From contig OY987243.1 in NCBI GenBank assembly GCA_963920765.1, forward strand, positions 8,618,001 through 8,682,000: DNA of 64,000 nucleotides. The letters run 5' to 3'. This DNA is from Ulota crispa. Taxonomy: Eukaryota > Streptophyta > Bryopsida > Orthotrichales > Orthotrichaceae. Below are positions 23,206 through 34,022 of the stretch, in pieces (the stretch's first letter is position 1; each line of letters begins with the position of its first letter). The position numbers were made by a program, and so were the translations under genes. The notes beneath the pieces were generated by a model. That model was not told the DNA's origin. It did not search any database and saw only the letters and a list, made by a program, of their open reading frames with translations.

Positions 23206-24770
23206 GGTTTAATAAGTTGGCAAAAATTCATCTAAATCTTACCTTGAAAGTGCACTAGCGACTAGGGCATTTTTTTCAATTTTCAATTTTCAATTTTCAA
23301 GGATAGCCACCATGGCTTCCCTCTTCAGAAATAGGTAGCCAAACATGCGACTGTGTTTTTTTTCAAAAGAAATATATGGCAATGAGTCAAAAATTCATGT
23401 AGTAATAAAGCAACAACATCAATTTCTTTGATACAAGTATAGGTAATTTTTTTTGACTAAATGTAATTTCCATGGCTACAAGCCTACAACACTACAACTT
23501 TGAGAGTAATTTTGCTTTAGGTTAAAGAAGTGGTACAAGTAGTTGTCACTCCGGCCCTATTATCACTTCTCTATCTTAAAAAATCCATGTATTTTAGGTA
23601 TTTCTTTTAAAATTTGGGTTTATTGGTATTTCAAGAATCATTTCAAAGCTCTTTACTTAATAGTGCAATTTTTTTTCCGTTAATCACAAATTGCTCAAGA
23701 TAGAGCGTATTAGCAATGAAGACTTCAATTAGGCATATAGTTTATTGCCCCAACACCTCAATTATTGCAATGTCAAGTGCAAAACATCAAAAATAACTCA
23801 AATTTGTAAGCTTAGCTAGCACTTATGGATGATTACAAAGGCTAATGAAGGAAAAAAGAAGGTTAAATATGAAAATGACACAATATGATCATTTATGATG
23901 ACCAAAATCTCTAAGGAAGTGATAATAGGACAATTTCAAATTTGAGCTTTACCTTGACTTTACCTCATTGAAACATTGATAGCTAGTACATAGTTCACTC
24001 ATTTAAGAATTTGGAACTTGGTAGAAAATCTTGACTTGATTACCTTTTAAATGGTACCATAACCATTGCATTTGGTGTATTCTAGCTCTTGTAATTAAAT
24101 TTTGAATTAAGACCCAATGATAATAGGGTAAATTGCATGTAGTAAATTTGACCATAGTGACTAACATTTGTGTGCACTCATTCTTTGCCTGGTACTTTTG
24201 TTGCCAAGCCATTGAGCAAGCCTCACAAGTTGCATTTTGGCAAAAAATCTTGACGTGACCGTGCTAATTGGCAACATTGCTTGTTGAACATCAGTCCCCT
24301 CTGGCAATGTGAATTGCCATGTGAAGTGCAATGTGGCGACTAGGGCAAGAGGGAGGGCTGTGATTTGGCTGTTAATTTTTCTTTCACCTATTTTTTCCTA
24401 TACTCCAATCGTCAAAGCCCATTGCCTGGCCAATGCCATCTAGCACCAAATCGCCTAAATAAATGGGTTGCTAGCGACCTTCACACTCAAAAATTAGTGT
24501 GAAAACTAGATGAAATTGCCAGATCCTTCCAAGAGCAAAACTCCAATTTGCCAGATTTTGGATGAAATTAGCTTATAATAGTAGTTGTTTGGATGAACTT
24601 TTGTGTATCATTCATTTTTTCCAAATTTAGCTAGGTTTTCATTACCTACCAGCAGTCTGGGGTGCAAGACGCTCTACCTTGACAAAATCAAAAATTATAA
24701 CCTGCTTGAGGGCCAGCCAAAAGAGATGGAAAACTCTCAAAGAGCTTGGACCAATGGAGATGCTTTAACC
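23206..24770. other. AT-rich stretch without recognisable genes
   Basis: It contains a short CAATTTT triplication (23276-23299) and otherwise no structured feature. Open frames of 60-80 codons lack motifs. Confidence 0.35.
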
Positions 24771-24774
24771 CCTA

Positions 24775-25698
24775 AAGGACCATTGTCCCTTCGGGGGACA
24801 TGCTGGACTTTGGGCATGTACCTATGGCTAAACTACTTTGTGTGATTTTCTGAAATTTTTATGGAAGGTGGGAAATTCAAAAATCTACATGGGCATCTCA
24901 TTTTTTTCTTCATTCTGACATTTGATGAAGAAGTTATGCATGAATTTATGAAAATTTGGGGAGGACTGCCTGTCTGGGCAGCCCAAAAACTTCTTTAAAA
25001 ACTACTTTAAAAAATATATATATATTTGAAATTGGTACTTTAGATTTTTTTTATTCATGAGAAGCTTTAAATCATTCAATTTCAATCAATAACATGAAAA
25101 TTATGAGGAGTTTTTGTTTGTAGGCAGTTATGGAATCTCTACTCTAAAATAAACTCTCAAGTCCTTTATTTTACTCAATTTTCAATATTTTGGAAAAATA
25201 ATTAAACCAAAGGTAGTAGATTGTTTATCACAACATTATCACCATGAGGATTAATATTTTTCATTTTCATAATTAAATTCTTAAAAATTTAGTGCTTTGA
25301 CTCATTCTCTACTTCTTTTTACTTACTAATTTTTCCCATGTGTTGTATAGTTCCAATTGATTTGAAAATTCTCCTACTTATACCTAACTTGATCTCCTAC
25401 AAGGAAAAAATAAAGCGCAACTTTGGGTAGCAAATTTTTGTTATAGAATGGTCAAAGGCTTCTGAAATTTTTGGGTAGCATAGAAAAAAACTTTTTTTTT
25501 TCACTTTAGATGTAAATATCTCACTCCTCTCTATTTGGAATGAGCTGATTTTTTCCCACAAGTACCTCTTCCAATCTCAGGCAAGATCCTACAACTTGAT
25601 TTCCTCAAAACAAAACACAAAATCCTTTTTTACTAAACCTCCTAGAAGTGGCAGTTTTTAGTGATTTTGGCAGAAAAATGGGCTTGGTCGTTTAGGGG
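24775..25698. mobile_element. TTAA-family element (long type A), right target copy lost
   Basis: Left end TTAACCCCTAAAGGACCATT (24775); the right end in reverse is CCCCTAAACGACCAAG, followed outside by TCCT instead of TTAA, so the right duplication is mutated or lost. The left half (ACATG..TACCTATGGCTAAACTAC..TTTATGGAAGGTGGG) matches the arm sequence of the 720-bp palindromic copies at 27371, 36650 and 42267. Confidence 0.68.
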
Positions 25699-25845
25699 TC
25701 CTGGGGGGGACAAGAAACACCATGTGACCTGGCCCACGTGTGGGTCCACACTCCGCCCTGCGCAGTCCTTCCTGCCACTGATTTTTACTTTTCTGAGGAC
25801 AGCTGACAGTTAGGATTCACCACTTTTTGCACGTGACAGAACCAG

Positions 25846-26154
25846 TACACGAAATAGTGCATTTAGGTTGCCCCACACTAATTTTTTGACATTTCACACT
25901 CTTTAAATATTTAGCATGATTACCATAACTTTTTTCAAATAATTATTGTGATAAATAATAGAAGAAGCAAGCAGAGGTTGGGTGCATCAACAAGCGTCAA
26001 ATTCAAGGAGTAGGGAAGCCAAAATTTTAGATAAAGTCTAGAATTACTAGAGTTACATGCCCCTCCAAGTGACGAAAGATGAGTCATGAGGTAACTTTGT
26101 CAAGGTAGGGCAACCTAATTGTTAAGGCAACCTAAATGCAATATTTGGTGTACA
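25846..26154. mobile_element. CAAATAGTGCATTTAGG-family element, copy 2
   Basis: Left TACACGAAATAGTGCATTTA, right GCAACCTAAATGCAATATTT..GGTGTACA, inverted to each other. Same interior landmarks as copy 1 and the 35-kb cluster. It abuts the next copy in opposite orientation at about 26150. Confidence 0.65.
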
Positions 26155-26177
26155 CTATATATTGTATTTAGGTTGCC

Positions 26178-27070
26178 TTAATCCCTAAAGGACCATTTGT
26201 CCTTTTGAGGGACAAATGGGGTTTTGGGCAGGGTTATGCTACTACAATTTATTACCAGATTCTACATTCTTTTCTCCAAAGGTAGAGTTTTGCAAGAGTT
26301 AAGTGGAAGAATAATTTTTACTGAATTCCAATTTATGGTTCAAAAGTTAGAAGGGTGGACATGTGAATTTTAGTTGGAGGCGAAGCTTGGGCATGCCATT
26401 TTTTGTTAACTTCTCCCAAGGGGAACCAATGAAGGGATGACCTTCATTGGAATCTATCCAAAGCAATGGTTTACTAAATAAACACATTATTGTGTTTGAT
26501 AAATTCGTTAACCATTGAATTGCAATAGCTATTAGAGATTTGGTTCTTTTTCCAATTTTCTTTCTTGAGATTGTCAAGGAAGCTAACTCTTTGAAATTGC
26601 TACTTGAATTTTTATTTTCTTTGATACATCTTTAGAAAACTTGGTTAGCAAAAAACTTCAGTGTAATGTGAATTTCAAGCACATGTTTGCAATGCAGGGC
26701 AATGGAGGGTGTGTTTCATGTCTTGGTTGATCACAAAAACTTGGAGAGTTATGTCTAACATGACTTAGAGCATGTTAGACAAATCTCTTCAGCACCTATA
26801 GTGCAAAAATTGTTCATCACATGTGATCAAAGGCACCTAAAAATTTTGGGCAGGGGTAAAAAAACTTTATGTACTACCTTTAGATGATCATATCTCTCAA
26901 TCTGTACGGTCAAACTTCACAAGATTCTCATGGTATGTTCTTGAACAAATCTACTACAAGATCCTTAGGTTAGATTTGAATATTTTTGAAAAAAGATTGT
27001 CTTTGGGATCAAATGACTAGATATGACAGTTTTGAGTCTTTTTTGAGAAAAAAACATGTTTGGTGCTTAA
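26178..27070. mobile_element. TTAA-family element with readable TTAA target duplication
   Basis: TTAA at 26178-26181 and 27067-27070 flank the ends ATCCCTAAAGGACCA and TGTTTGGTGC. The host repeat occurs without insertion at 35780-35800, where GCC-TTAA-CAATTAGGTTGCC has a single TTAA (35789-35792). Here the left part GGTTGCC-TTAA and right part TTAA-CAATTTGGTTGCC bracket the element, so TTAA was duplicated. The open frame 26577-26347 is not supported. Confidence 0.75.
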
Positions 27071-27171
27071 CAATTTGGTTGCCTTAACAACTAGGTTGCC
27101 TTATCATGGAAAATTATTTCATGACTCATTGCTTGGCCACATGCAGCTCTCTAGATACTAAGATTTGACAT

Positions 27172-28144
27172 AACACCATAGTAGATAAATTGGGAAAAAT
27201 AATACATTCTGGGACTTTTACTATTTTAGTCATTATGTACAATTTAGCATATTACAAAAGAATCAGCATGCACTTTCTTGTACAATAGTGAAGTCTCAAT
27301 GATTACCTCCAAGAATTTCAAATAATTACAACCTCAAGCTATAGCTATGCCTACATATACTAATGTGAAATTAACCCCTAAAGGACCAAGCCCCCTTTTA
27401 GAGGACAAATGGAATTTCGGGCATGTACCTATGGTTAAACTACTTTGCGCGATTTTTTGAAATTTTTATGGAAGATGGGGAATTCAAAGATCTATGTGGG
27501 TATCTAGTTTTTTCTTCATTCTTACATTTATTGAAGAAGTTAAAATTTAATTTCTAGGAAAAAGTCAAGATTGGGCTGCCCAAAATTTCTTAAAATTTGC
27601 ATTAAAATAAAATAAAAATATGAAATAGGTTCTGTAGACATATATAGAGGTGGGGAGCTTTGAATGATTCAATTTTCATTGATGAGTTGAAAGTTATGAG
27701 AAGTTTTTGTTTGTGGGTAGGTGTGAATTTGAGAGAAACCATACCTACCCATAAACAAAAACTTCTCATAACTTTCATCTCATCAATGAAAACTGAACAA
27801 GTCAAAGCTCCTCACCTATAAATAAGTCTAAAGAACCTATTTCATATATTTATTTATTTTTAATACATTTCAAAAAAAAATTGGGCTGCCTGATTTGGAC
27901 CTTTTCCCAAAAAATCAATTTTAACTTCTTCAATAAATGTCAGAATGAAGAAAAAATTAAATGTCCACGTAGATCTTTGAATTCCCCATCTTCCATAAAG
28001 TATCAAAATATAACGCAAAGTAGTTTTGTCATAGGTACATGCCCAAAATCCCATTTGTCCCCCAAAGGGACAATGGTCCTTTAGGGATTAAAGTGAAGTA
28101 CAAAATGGTCACTCCATTTTTCCCAATTTACCTAATATGGTGTT
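27172..28144. mobile_element. AACACC-family element with 4-bp flanking repeat ACAT, containing a TTAA element
   Basis: Left end AACACCATAGTAGATAAATT at 27172, preceded by ACAT (27168-27171). Right end TTTCCCAATTTACC..ATATGGTGTT to 28144, followed by ACAT (28145-28148). However, the left 190 bp pair better with the inverted sequence at 28375-28609 (which ends CTGCTATGGTGTT without a matching 4-bp repeat), so two copies may have recombined here. A palindromic TTAA element occupies 27371-28091. Confidence 0.5.
27371..28091. mobile_element. Palindromic (foldback) TTAA-family element, about 720 bp
   Basis: TTAA 27371-27374 and 28088-28091. The two halves are inverted copies over nearly their full length, meeting near 27735. 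Paired landmarks are CATGTACCTATGG/CATAGGTACATG, GATGGGGAATTCAAAG/CTTTGAATTCCCCATC, and AAACTTCTCATAA-type sequence flanking a small loop. A transcript would fold into one long hairpin. No coding. It is one of three such copies (36650, 42267). Confidence 0.8.
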
Positions 28145-28374
28145 ACATGTTATATGACATGAAAGTTGCAAGTTTGGTTATCCACAGCTTTGTTGTTGTT
28201 GTCGTTACTTGTTAGGCTCTTTTAAAACTACTTAATGCAACAATTATTGCTAAATATTATTGTCATACCAATAACTCAATAAGTATTTAAATAGTGTCAA
28301 AATGTTGAGATAAGTATGGGATAACCTATACGCATAATATTTAGTGTAGAACTTATAAGGAGGACAAAAATTGG

Positions 28375-28609
28375 GAAAAACAAGGAACCATTTTTTTCTC
28401 CATCTTAATCTTACATACAATGAATGTAGGCATAGCTATAACTCAAAGTTGTAATTATTTGAAATTTTTGGAGGCAATCATTTTGACTTCACTGTTGTAC
28501 AAGAAAGTGCACAGTTGTTCTTTTATAATATGCTAATTTTCATATAATGACAGAAATAGCGAAAAGTTATAGAATGTACTATTTTTCCCAATTTATCTGC
28601 TATGGTGTT
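28375..28609. repeat. Right arm of a larger AACACC-type inverted repeat
   Basis: Inverse of 27172-27365: TGTAGGCATAGCTATA, CAAATAATTAC-type, GTACAAGAAAGTGCA and TTTTTCCCAATTTATCTGCT match in reverse. It ends CTATGGTGTT at 28609. Confidence 0.6.
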
Positions 28610-28740
28610 TATTACCTTTTTACCTTGGTTGGTTTTGTTAAAAGAGCTAAGATTTAACTTTCCACCTTGGCCCCACAAAACAACATGCCATCTAAAATTA
28701 ACCCCGGCAATGAACCACCTCCAGCAATATGCTTTGAGAT

Positions 28741-29561
28741 TAGGGGGTTTCAAACATAAAATCTCGCCTACAAGTTTCTCACCTCACAAGAATTTAGGTC
28801 ACTAGTGAATTATTTTTGTTCACTCACATGCCCAAAGTCTCAAACACCTATGAGTTTGCATGAGTTTGCGTTTAGGGTTCCACTTTTGCAAAAACAATGC
28901 TGCAAGAATAGAACCAACACAAGCACAAGCTGTGCAAGTACAAGAAGCAAGGTAGGAGTGGAAGCAGGATGGGTGGGTGACGACCTCTGTTAGCATTCCC
29001 GGTTGTGTCCAAACTAGTGCTCACCAAAGTCATGAAGGTGGATTTCTGGAGTTCACTCCTAAGGTGAATCACGTTAGGAGTGAACTTCAAAGGTGAGTCA
29101 CCTCCCTGTTCAATAGTAAATCCATAGAGGTGAATGACAACGTGAGTCACTTAAAAAAGTTGATGTTTGAAACTCCCTATTAGGGGGTTTCAAATATGTC
29201 GTTCACGAGCAATTTTGTTCACGTGCATCATATTTGTGAAAAAAGTAAGCAAGTACTCTGTGAACAAGCCATGACGACCTCCCAAGGGTTGTCATAGCGT
29301 ATTCACCGGTGAATGAAAACTTGTTCACGACCATTTCTTCATCTTTTTTTTGAGATAAATAGGGGGTTTCAAATATGCCATTCTGCACCAAAATCGTTCA
29401 TGTGAATGAGATTAGTGAAAAACATGCGCAAGACACAACGTGGACAAGTCATGATGACCTCCCGGAAGTTGTCATAGCGTATTCACCTATGAACGAAAAC
29501 TTGTTCACGACCATTCGTTCATTATTTTTTTGTGTGAAACCCCTAATGAAACCCCCTATTA
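28741..29561. mobile_element. Two or three abutting elements with TAGGGGGTTTCAAA ends
   Basis: TAGGGGGTTTCAAA(C/T)AT occurs at 28741, 29181 and 29360. The inverse, TTTGAAACTCCCTA, sits at 29167-29180, directly back to back with the copy at 29181, and GAAACCCCCTATTA ends at 29561. The units 29181-29359 and 29360-29555 are near-direct repeats sharing CTTGTTCACGACCATT and GTCATAGCGTATTCACC. TTA next to G-rich ends would suit PIF/Harbinger-type insertion, but this is not proven. An internal palindrome, AGTTCACTCCTAAGG..TTAGGAGTGAACTT, lies near 29050-29090. Confidence 0.55.
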
Positions 29562-29569
29562 TGTTAGTT

Positions 29570-30360
29570 GACAGGGCTGTGAGCCGAAGGTGTGATATTA
29601 GAGAACACGGTACAGGTCACGAATGTCTGGGTGCATTGGACGGAGTGGAGGGCATAGTGTGCATCATGGCAGCGCGCTGAACATGAGGAGGGGAGATTTT
29701 TTACACTGAGGACCCCGGCGTGCCGCTGATACAGAACGGCCGAAACCTACCGGGAGGAGCTGCAACAAAGGCGTCTGTCCGTCGTCGTCGTCGTCGAGGC
29801 TTCGGAGAGGAAGATTGGTTGATTGGCAACAACCACCACAGTTAACACTCCAGAGGTGCTTGCATGCTATATTCCGGTCGGGGCCCTCGGCCTGGGCCCG
29901 AACCGGGAACCCGCGGGTTTCCATTTCTAGAGGCCGGCATCTCCGGCCTCCAGTTGCGGCATTGCTCCTTTCGGCCATCGCGGCAACTGGCTGCTGCCCG
30001 CAACCGCCACACACACAGCTGGGTCCCAATCCAATCCCCCTGCCTATATATATTCCCTCCGGAGCCTGCTTGTGCACCGCACCCTCACTCATCACCTGGA
30101 GTTGGACCCCTTGCACCTACCCAGTCATGCATGACCGATTGGATTGCTAGCTCTCCGTGCTCGTTATTGTTGTTGTCTTTGGGGATAGCAGCGATTATCG
30201 CAGCTCTGTCTCCTCCGTCGTTGCGCATAGAGCTCGCCTGCTTGATGCCGTGTCCCTGGATTCCTAGTTTTCTTCCTCCTTTGGGTCTCTCTAATTCTCT
30301 AGAAGGCGCCTGCGAGTATATGCTTTGAGGGGATTGATCGCGTCTCTCATCCGCTCAGCT
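29570..30360 (+). promoter_or_regulatory. GC-rich promoter-like region with two CCAAT words and a TATA box
   Basis: This block is much richer in C and G, with CpG and a CGT repeat near 29781-29796, than its surroundings. Two CCAAT words (30026-30035) lie just upstream of a TATATATA box (30045-30052), the spacing expected of a plant core promoter on the plus strand. A start of transcription would fall near 30080. Long open frames on both strands (29864-30328 plus, 30116-29664 minus) are probably consequences of GC richness. Confidence 0.5.
30131..30328 (+). CDS. Possible small hydrophobic protein downstream of the 30-kb promoter
   Basis: Starting at the ATG at 30131, about 50 bp after the expected transcription start, 65 codons encode MTDWIASSPC followed by a strongly hydrophobic run (SLLLLSLGIAAIIAAL), then a Cys/Pro-rich tail ending at a TGA. 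The pattern resembles a signal peptide or a single membrane segment. A competing upstream ATG at 30127 opens a 7-codon frame. No family is recognised and the composition may be accidental. Confidence 0.2.
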   Translation: MTDWIASSPCSLLLLSLGIAAIIAALSPPSLRIELACLMPCPWIPSFLPPLGLSNSLEGACEYML

Positions 30361-31207
30361 TTCATAGGTTTTCCATTTTCGCTGCAATGACAGAAACTCA
30401 GAGGAGACTCCGGACTGTTTCATTGAGAGGACTCAATTCGTGGGTTAGCCTTTTTTAGGACCTAGTGTTCAGTTGTAGAGCAGACAGAATTACCTTCGTT
30501 GTAGGCAGCTCTGAATGCTGCAAGGTCTTCGTAAATGTCATTTCTATGTGTGATCTAGTAAGGACTTCGATAGAGCTCGCATGTGTCGGTAAGCTACACC
30601 CCCATTGAATCGGTATCAAGGATCTGGCGGTTGCAATGAGATTGAGCCGATTCCGAGGTCAGCTGCTACTTGGAGAGTCGGAGGTGATATATCATGATGT
30701 TGCAATGAGTTTTTGAGTCCCCACGGCGCTTTGACGTTGCATGGAGTCTATGTCTGGACCTTCTCTCTATTTTCATCTTGCTGCACAATCAAGAGAATGT
30801 GAAGAATCTCGTGGTGTTCCAGATATAGCCTTCATGCATGCTAGAGCATTGTGGAAACCCGTAAACTACTTGTAGCTGTCAGTGTTGGAATACTGCTCAC
30901 TGGTCTCATATCCAATTTCCCCACCGATCTTCCATATGGGACGTCTACCGAGATCTCGAGATTCGTAAGAAAATATGAGATTCGCAGGGAATCCACTTCG
31001 GGACTCTAATATATTTCGCAGGACAGCTCTCACTGCTTCCACACTCATCTCCCTGATTCTGTTTGCAATCAAACCAAAGCGTTTGAGAGGAGTTGCCCAA
31101 TCAGGTGCGCAAATCATCATTACTTTCTCTTGAAACTTTTGAAAACCGGCTGTTGTTTTGAACGTCCGAATGTTCCCTGCTGTGTTTGTGTTTTTATCAT
31201 ACTGCAG
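30361..31207. other. Less AT-rich transcribed-looking stretch, no gene resolved
   Basis: An ATG at 30387 opens only 23 codons. Pyrimidine tracts and candidate splice sites occur, but no chain of exons could be built. It may be 5'-untranslated sequence or an intron downstream of the 30-kb promoter. Confidence 0.3.
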
Positions 31208-31258
31208 GACTGTGAACTAGACGGAGAAGCAGATTGCGCATTTTGGAAAGAGTTGTTG
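31208..31258 (+). CDS. Candidate internal exon
   Basis: A good acceptor (pyrimidine-rich, TTTTTATCATACTGCAG) ends at 31207 and a donor-like TTG|GTAATAA follows at 31258/31259. The 51 bases between are open (DCELDGEADCAFWKELL) in one frame. Neighbouring exons were not found, so this is suggestive only. Reading through without splicing gives an open frame to 31441. Confidence 0.22.
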
Positions 31259-31379
31259 GTAATAATACTAAGGAGTCGATTTGGGTTTGTAGTGAGAGAC
31301 CCTATTATTAGTGGGAATGTATTAGTGTCTTTAATCCCATCTTATGGAGAACGCAAGAAGAGTGGGGGTTTAGTAGAAA

Positions 31380-32190
31380 GTGGTGCATGGTACGCAATAT
31401 TCATTAACTTGGAAAAAAAACGTAATTTTGGGACTTCTTGAATTTGAAGTCCTGAACTGAGTATTTAGGAGATATTGTAAAACCCAAAAGTTCTAAAATC
31501 GGTCTCAAAATCGGTCCCAAAATCAGATGTATCCCAAATTAATGAATATTACATTGTGGGTAGCTTTAGTAAGTATATGCTGATCTTTCATTTCTTTCAT
31601 TGGAGATTTTCTCGTGGAATTTGGTGTAGGAAGCTGAGGATGGAATCAGGAATGGGGATTACTGGAGCTGGGTGGAATGTAATGTTTTTGTTGTTGCATA
31701 TTTTGATACTTGTCAGAAAGTAATCATTTCAATCATGAGGGGTTCGCTTTACTCAGTTTGCTGGGATCCTATGATCAGAATTCGGGGAGAAATTTTAGCT
31801 TCACTGGCTGAAATCCGGCATTTCCCTCAGTTTGGAACGGATTTTGACTAACATGTACAGGTTATTATCTGTAAAAGTCCTTAATTTTTATTGTAAACAT
31901 ATTATATTTAGATTTTTTGAAAAAAAGGACCAATTTTTTATCCGGTAGTTTCAGGTTTGAACTAGGTTTTTTGTAATTTCAACCGGCTGTCACTACACTA
32001 ATTGTTGGTTCTCCCCAAACCTTGCCTATGATTCCTATTGGTGAGTTTACAAGATAGGTGTTATTTTTGTCGTAATGTACTTGTCTATATGGTTGAATTT
32101 GATTCATTTGATATCTGTGCACGCCACGTGTAGCTCACTATACAATACTAATATCACTAGCATTTTATTGCAATGGAGCATTTTTGCAAA
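31380..32190. other. Decayed AACACC-family relic and unassigned DNA
   Basis: ATATTCATTAACTTGG (about 31398) and CCCAAATTAATGAATATTA (about 31533-31551) are inverted and match the ends of the AACACC family without the terminal hexamers. Near 31780 the words CGGGGAGAAATTTTAGCTTC resemble the repeated words at 55435-55570. The rest is unassigned. Confidence 0.4.
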
Positions 32191-32198
32191 GGATCCGG

Positions 32199-34022
32199 TA
32201 ACCCTTTAGAGACCACCAAACCATATTTTGGTTTAGCAAAGTGGTCTTTGGCCTATAGAGTAAAATCACTCATCAATTTTGAAATTGTTCTTGAAGAATG
32301 TTTGTGGTCACAAGAATTTTGCATCCAACCAAACAAACAACAACAGAATTGGGTATATGAGTTGGTAAACAATGGTGTTTTTATAGCATGGCCTCAAAAT
32401 ACGTGTCCATATTTGGTCAAAGATGGATCAAAGCAACAACACAATACATCAAATATCCAAAAAGAATGCCACATTGCAATTGTGCTATCTTAACCCCTAA
32501 ATCCCTAGGGCCTTTATTTTGTCAAAAGACACCCAAAACTGCAATTTTTATTGCAAAGAATTAAAAAGTTTGAATATTGGTCTTTTGTATATCTAACCAT
32601 AGGATCTTGTACCAGACTTGTATAAGAATGTGCACACAAAAATCCATAAACTTTGACTGCACATATTGCAAGATATTTGCAATTGAATTGTAAAAAACAA
32701 GCTTCTTTGTACCTTGCATGACTAGATTATTTGACTTTGAGCTTTTTTAACTTAAAATTTTTGCACCACAAAGTTTTGAGGTTTATTTTTTTAAGGTGGG
32801 AAATTGAGTTAAGAATCTTTGTAAAAATAAAAATAAACCGAGAATACCTAATTTTCATTCTTAAAAAAATCATTAGGTGGATGAAGGTTTGAGATTGAAC
32901 AAAAACTTAAATGGTTAATAACCCTGCAATGGAGTTGAAACGCAATAATTCCAATGATGGAATTGTTCTAAAAAGCAAACTTCACCCTCCTCAACATTTT
33001 TTTTGAAAAAATATTAAACTTGCATTCAGAAATGAAGTTTACAAGTTATTTTTTCAAGAAGATGCTTGAATTGCCCAAAAAACAATTATCCATAATTTTC
33101 TCATAACTAGTCCAAATGAAATGAATCAAAGCTTCAGATGTATACGAAACTATAGCCTATGAGAAGAAAAAAAAATTTAAAAATTCAAATTTTTGTATTT
33201 TTGTTTTGCTGCCCAATCTCCATAAATTTTTGCTTATCTAGGCATAACTTTTGCTACGGGCATGGATTGGAATAAAAATTATATTCCCCAAAAGCTATCT
33301 TCAAAAAAAATTCAAAAAATCAAGACAAAAATTGAGGCTATAGGTACTTGCCTGAAATCTCATTTGTCCCCCGAGGGGACACTCAAGGATGTAGGGGTTA
33401 AAAAATTTCAAATTGCTTAAGAAATACGCTTGTATTGTTTCATTATACTATAGTAATAATTATAGTATGTGGACTGTGGAGATCTATTGAAATTGTGCTA
33501 TCATTTCATCTTTAAAAAAAATTGTCCTGCATTTAGGCCAATTCTTGATTGTTTTTGCCTATTGGACTTTATATAGCATTTATCAAATTATTTGTAGAAT
33601 TGTTTAAGGGTAGCAAATAGACTAAGTTTTATACCCTTTTTGTCCACTTAGCTACACCTTGTGATTATTAGTTTATTCATTTTGTGTGAAACTAGTTTTA
33701 TTGGAAAGGCGGAAAACTGTGCTTTCTAGAAATATAAGGCTCTTCACAAGCAAAACTTATATAAAGCAGTAAGATCCAAATTCACACAAGCATGAAAAAC
33801 TAGAGATTTTCCACCTACATTTCACTTAATCATTATAATATTTCACCTCCAACAGTAGATCTGGTTGAAATGTTGATATTGTATAGTAAATAAGGTACTC
33901 TTCCAATTTGTACGGCTAGATTATGCAAAAGGGGTCCACATTTGATTCAACTACACATTTAAGTTTACTGCCCTAATTTCTTGTGAATTTTGTGAAAATG
34001 CGTATGGTCTTAAAAGGGTAAG
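32199..34022. mobile_element. TTAA-family element (inverted copy of 15847-16761) interrupted by a second TTAA element
   Basis: The ends TAACCCTTTAGAGACCACC (32199) and, in reverse from 34022, CTTACCCTTTTAAGACCA match the element at 15847-16761 in opposite orientation, as does the body (CAACCATATTTTGG, GTCACAAG, GAGTTGGTAAACAATGG, then after the insertion TCAAATTGCTTAAG and GGCCAATTCTTGATTG). The 106-codon open frame at 32173-32493 is part of this noncoding repeat. Confidence 0.72.
32490..33401. mobile_element. TTAA-family element (type B) with readable TTAA duplication
   Basis: TTAA at 32490-32493 and 33398-33401; ends CCCCTAAATCCCTAGGG and, inverted, CCCCTACATCCTTGAG. The uninterrupted host copy reads (inverted) GTGCAATCTTAAAAAAAATC with one TTAA at 16469-16472, while here the host is split as GTGCTATC-TTAA and TTAA-AAAATTTCAAATTGC. 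This shows directly that TTAA is duplicated. Type B copies share GGGCCTTTATTTTGTCAAAA near one end and occur again at 39534, 45233 (inverted) and 49111. Confidence 0.85.

Larger units (their letters stand above)
26150..28355. mobile_element. CAAATAGTGCATTTAGG-family element, copy 3, split by later insertions
   Basis: The copy starts TATATTGTATTTAGGTTGCC, reads on through GAGTCATGAGGTA-type sequence in inverse orientation at 27050-27165, and appears to end near ATAACCTATACGCATAATAT..TTAGTGTA (28320-28355). Inside it lie a TTAA-family insertion (26178-27070), an AACACC-type segment from 27172 and a palindromic TTAA element within that (27371-28091). The right border is the weakest call. Confidence 0.5.

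Noticed and set aside
29664..30116. 150-codon minus-strand frame as a gene
   Set aside because: Its Asp run comes from a CGT repeat, another long frame overlaps on the opposite strand, and GC richness explains both. There is no motif.
32173..32493. 106-codon plus-strand frame that looks protein-like
   Set aside because: The same DNA recurs inverted at 15847-16761 with stops. It is part of a non-autonomous element and ends exactly at an insertion junction.
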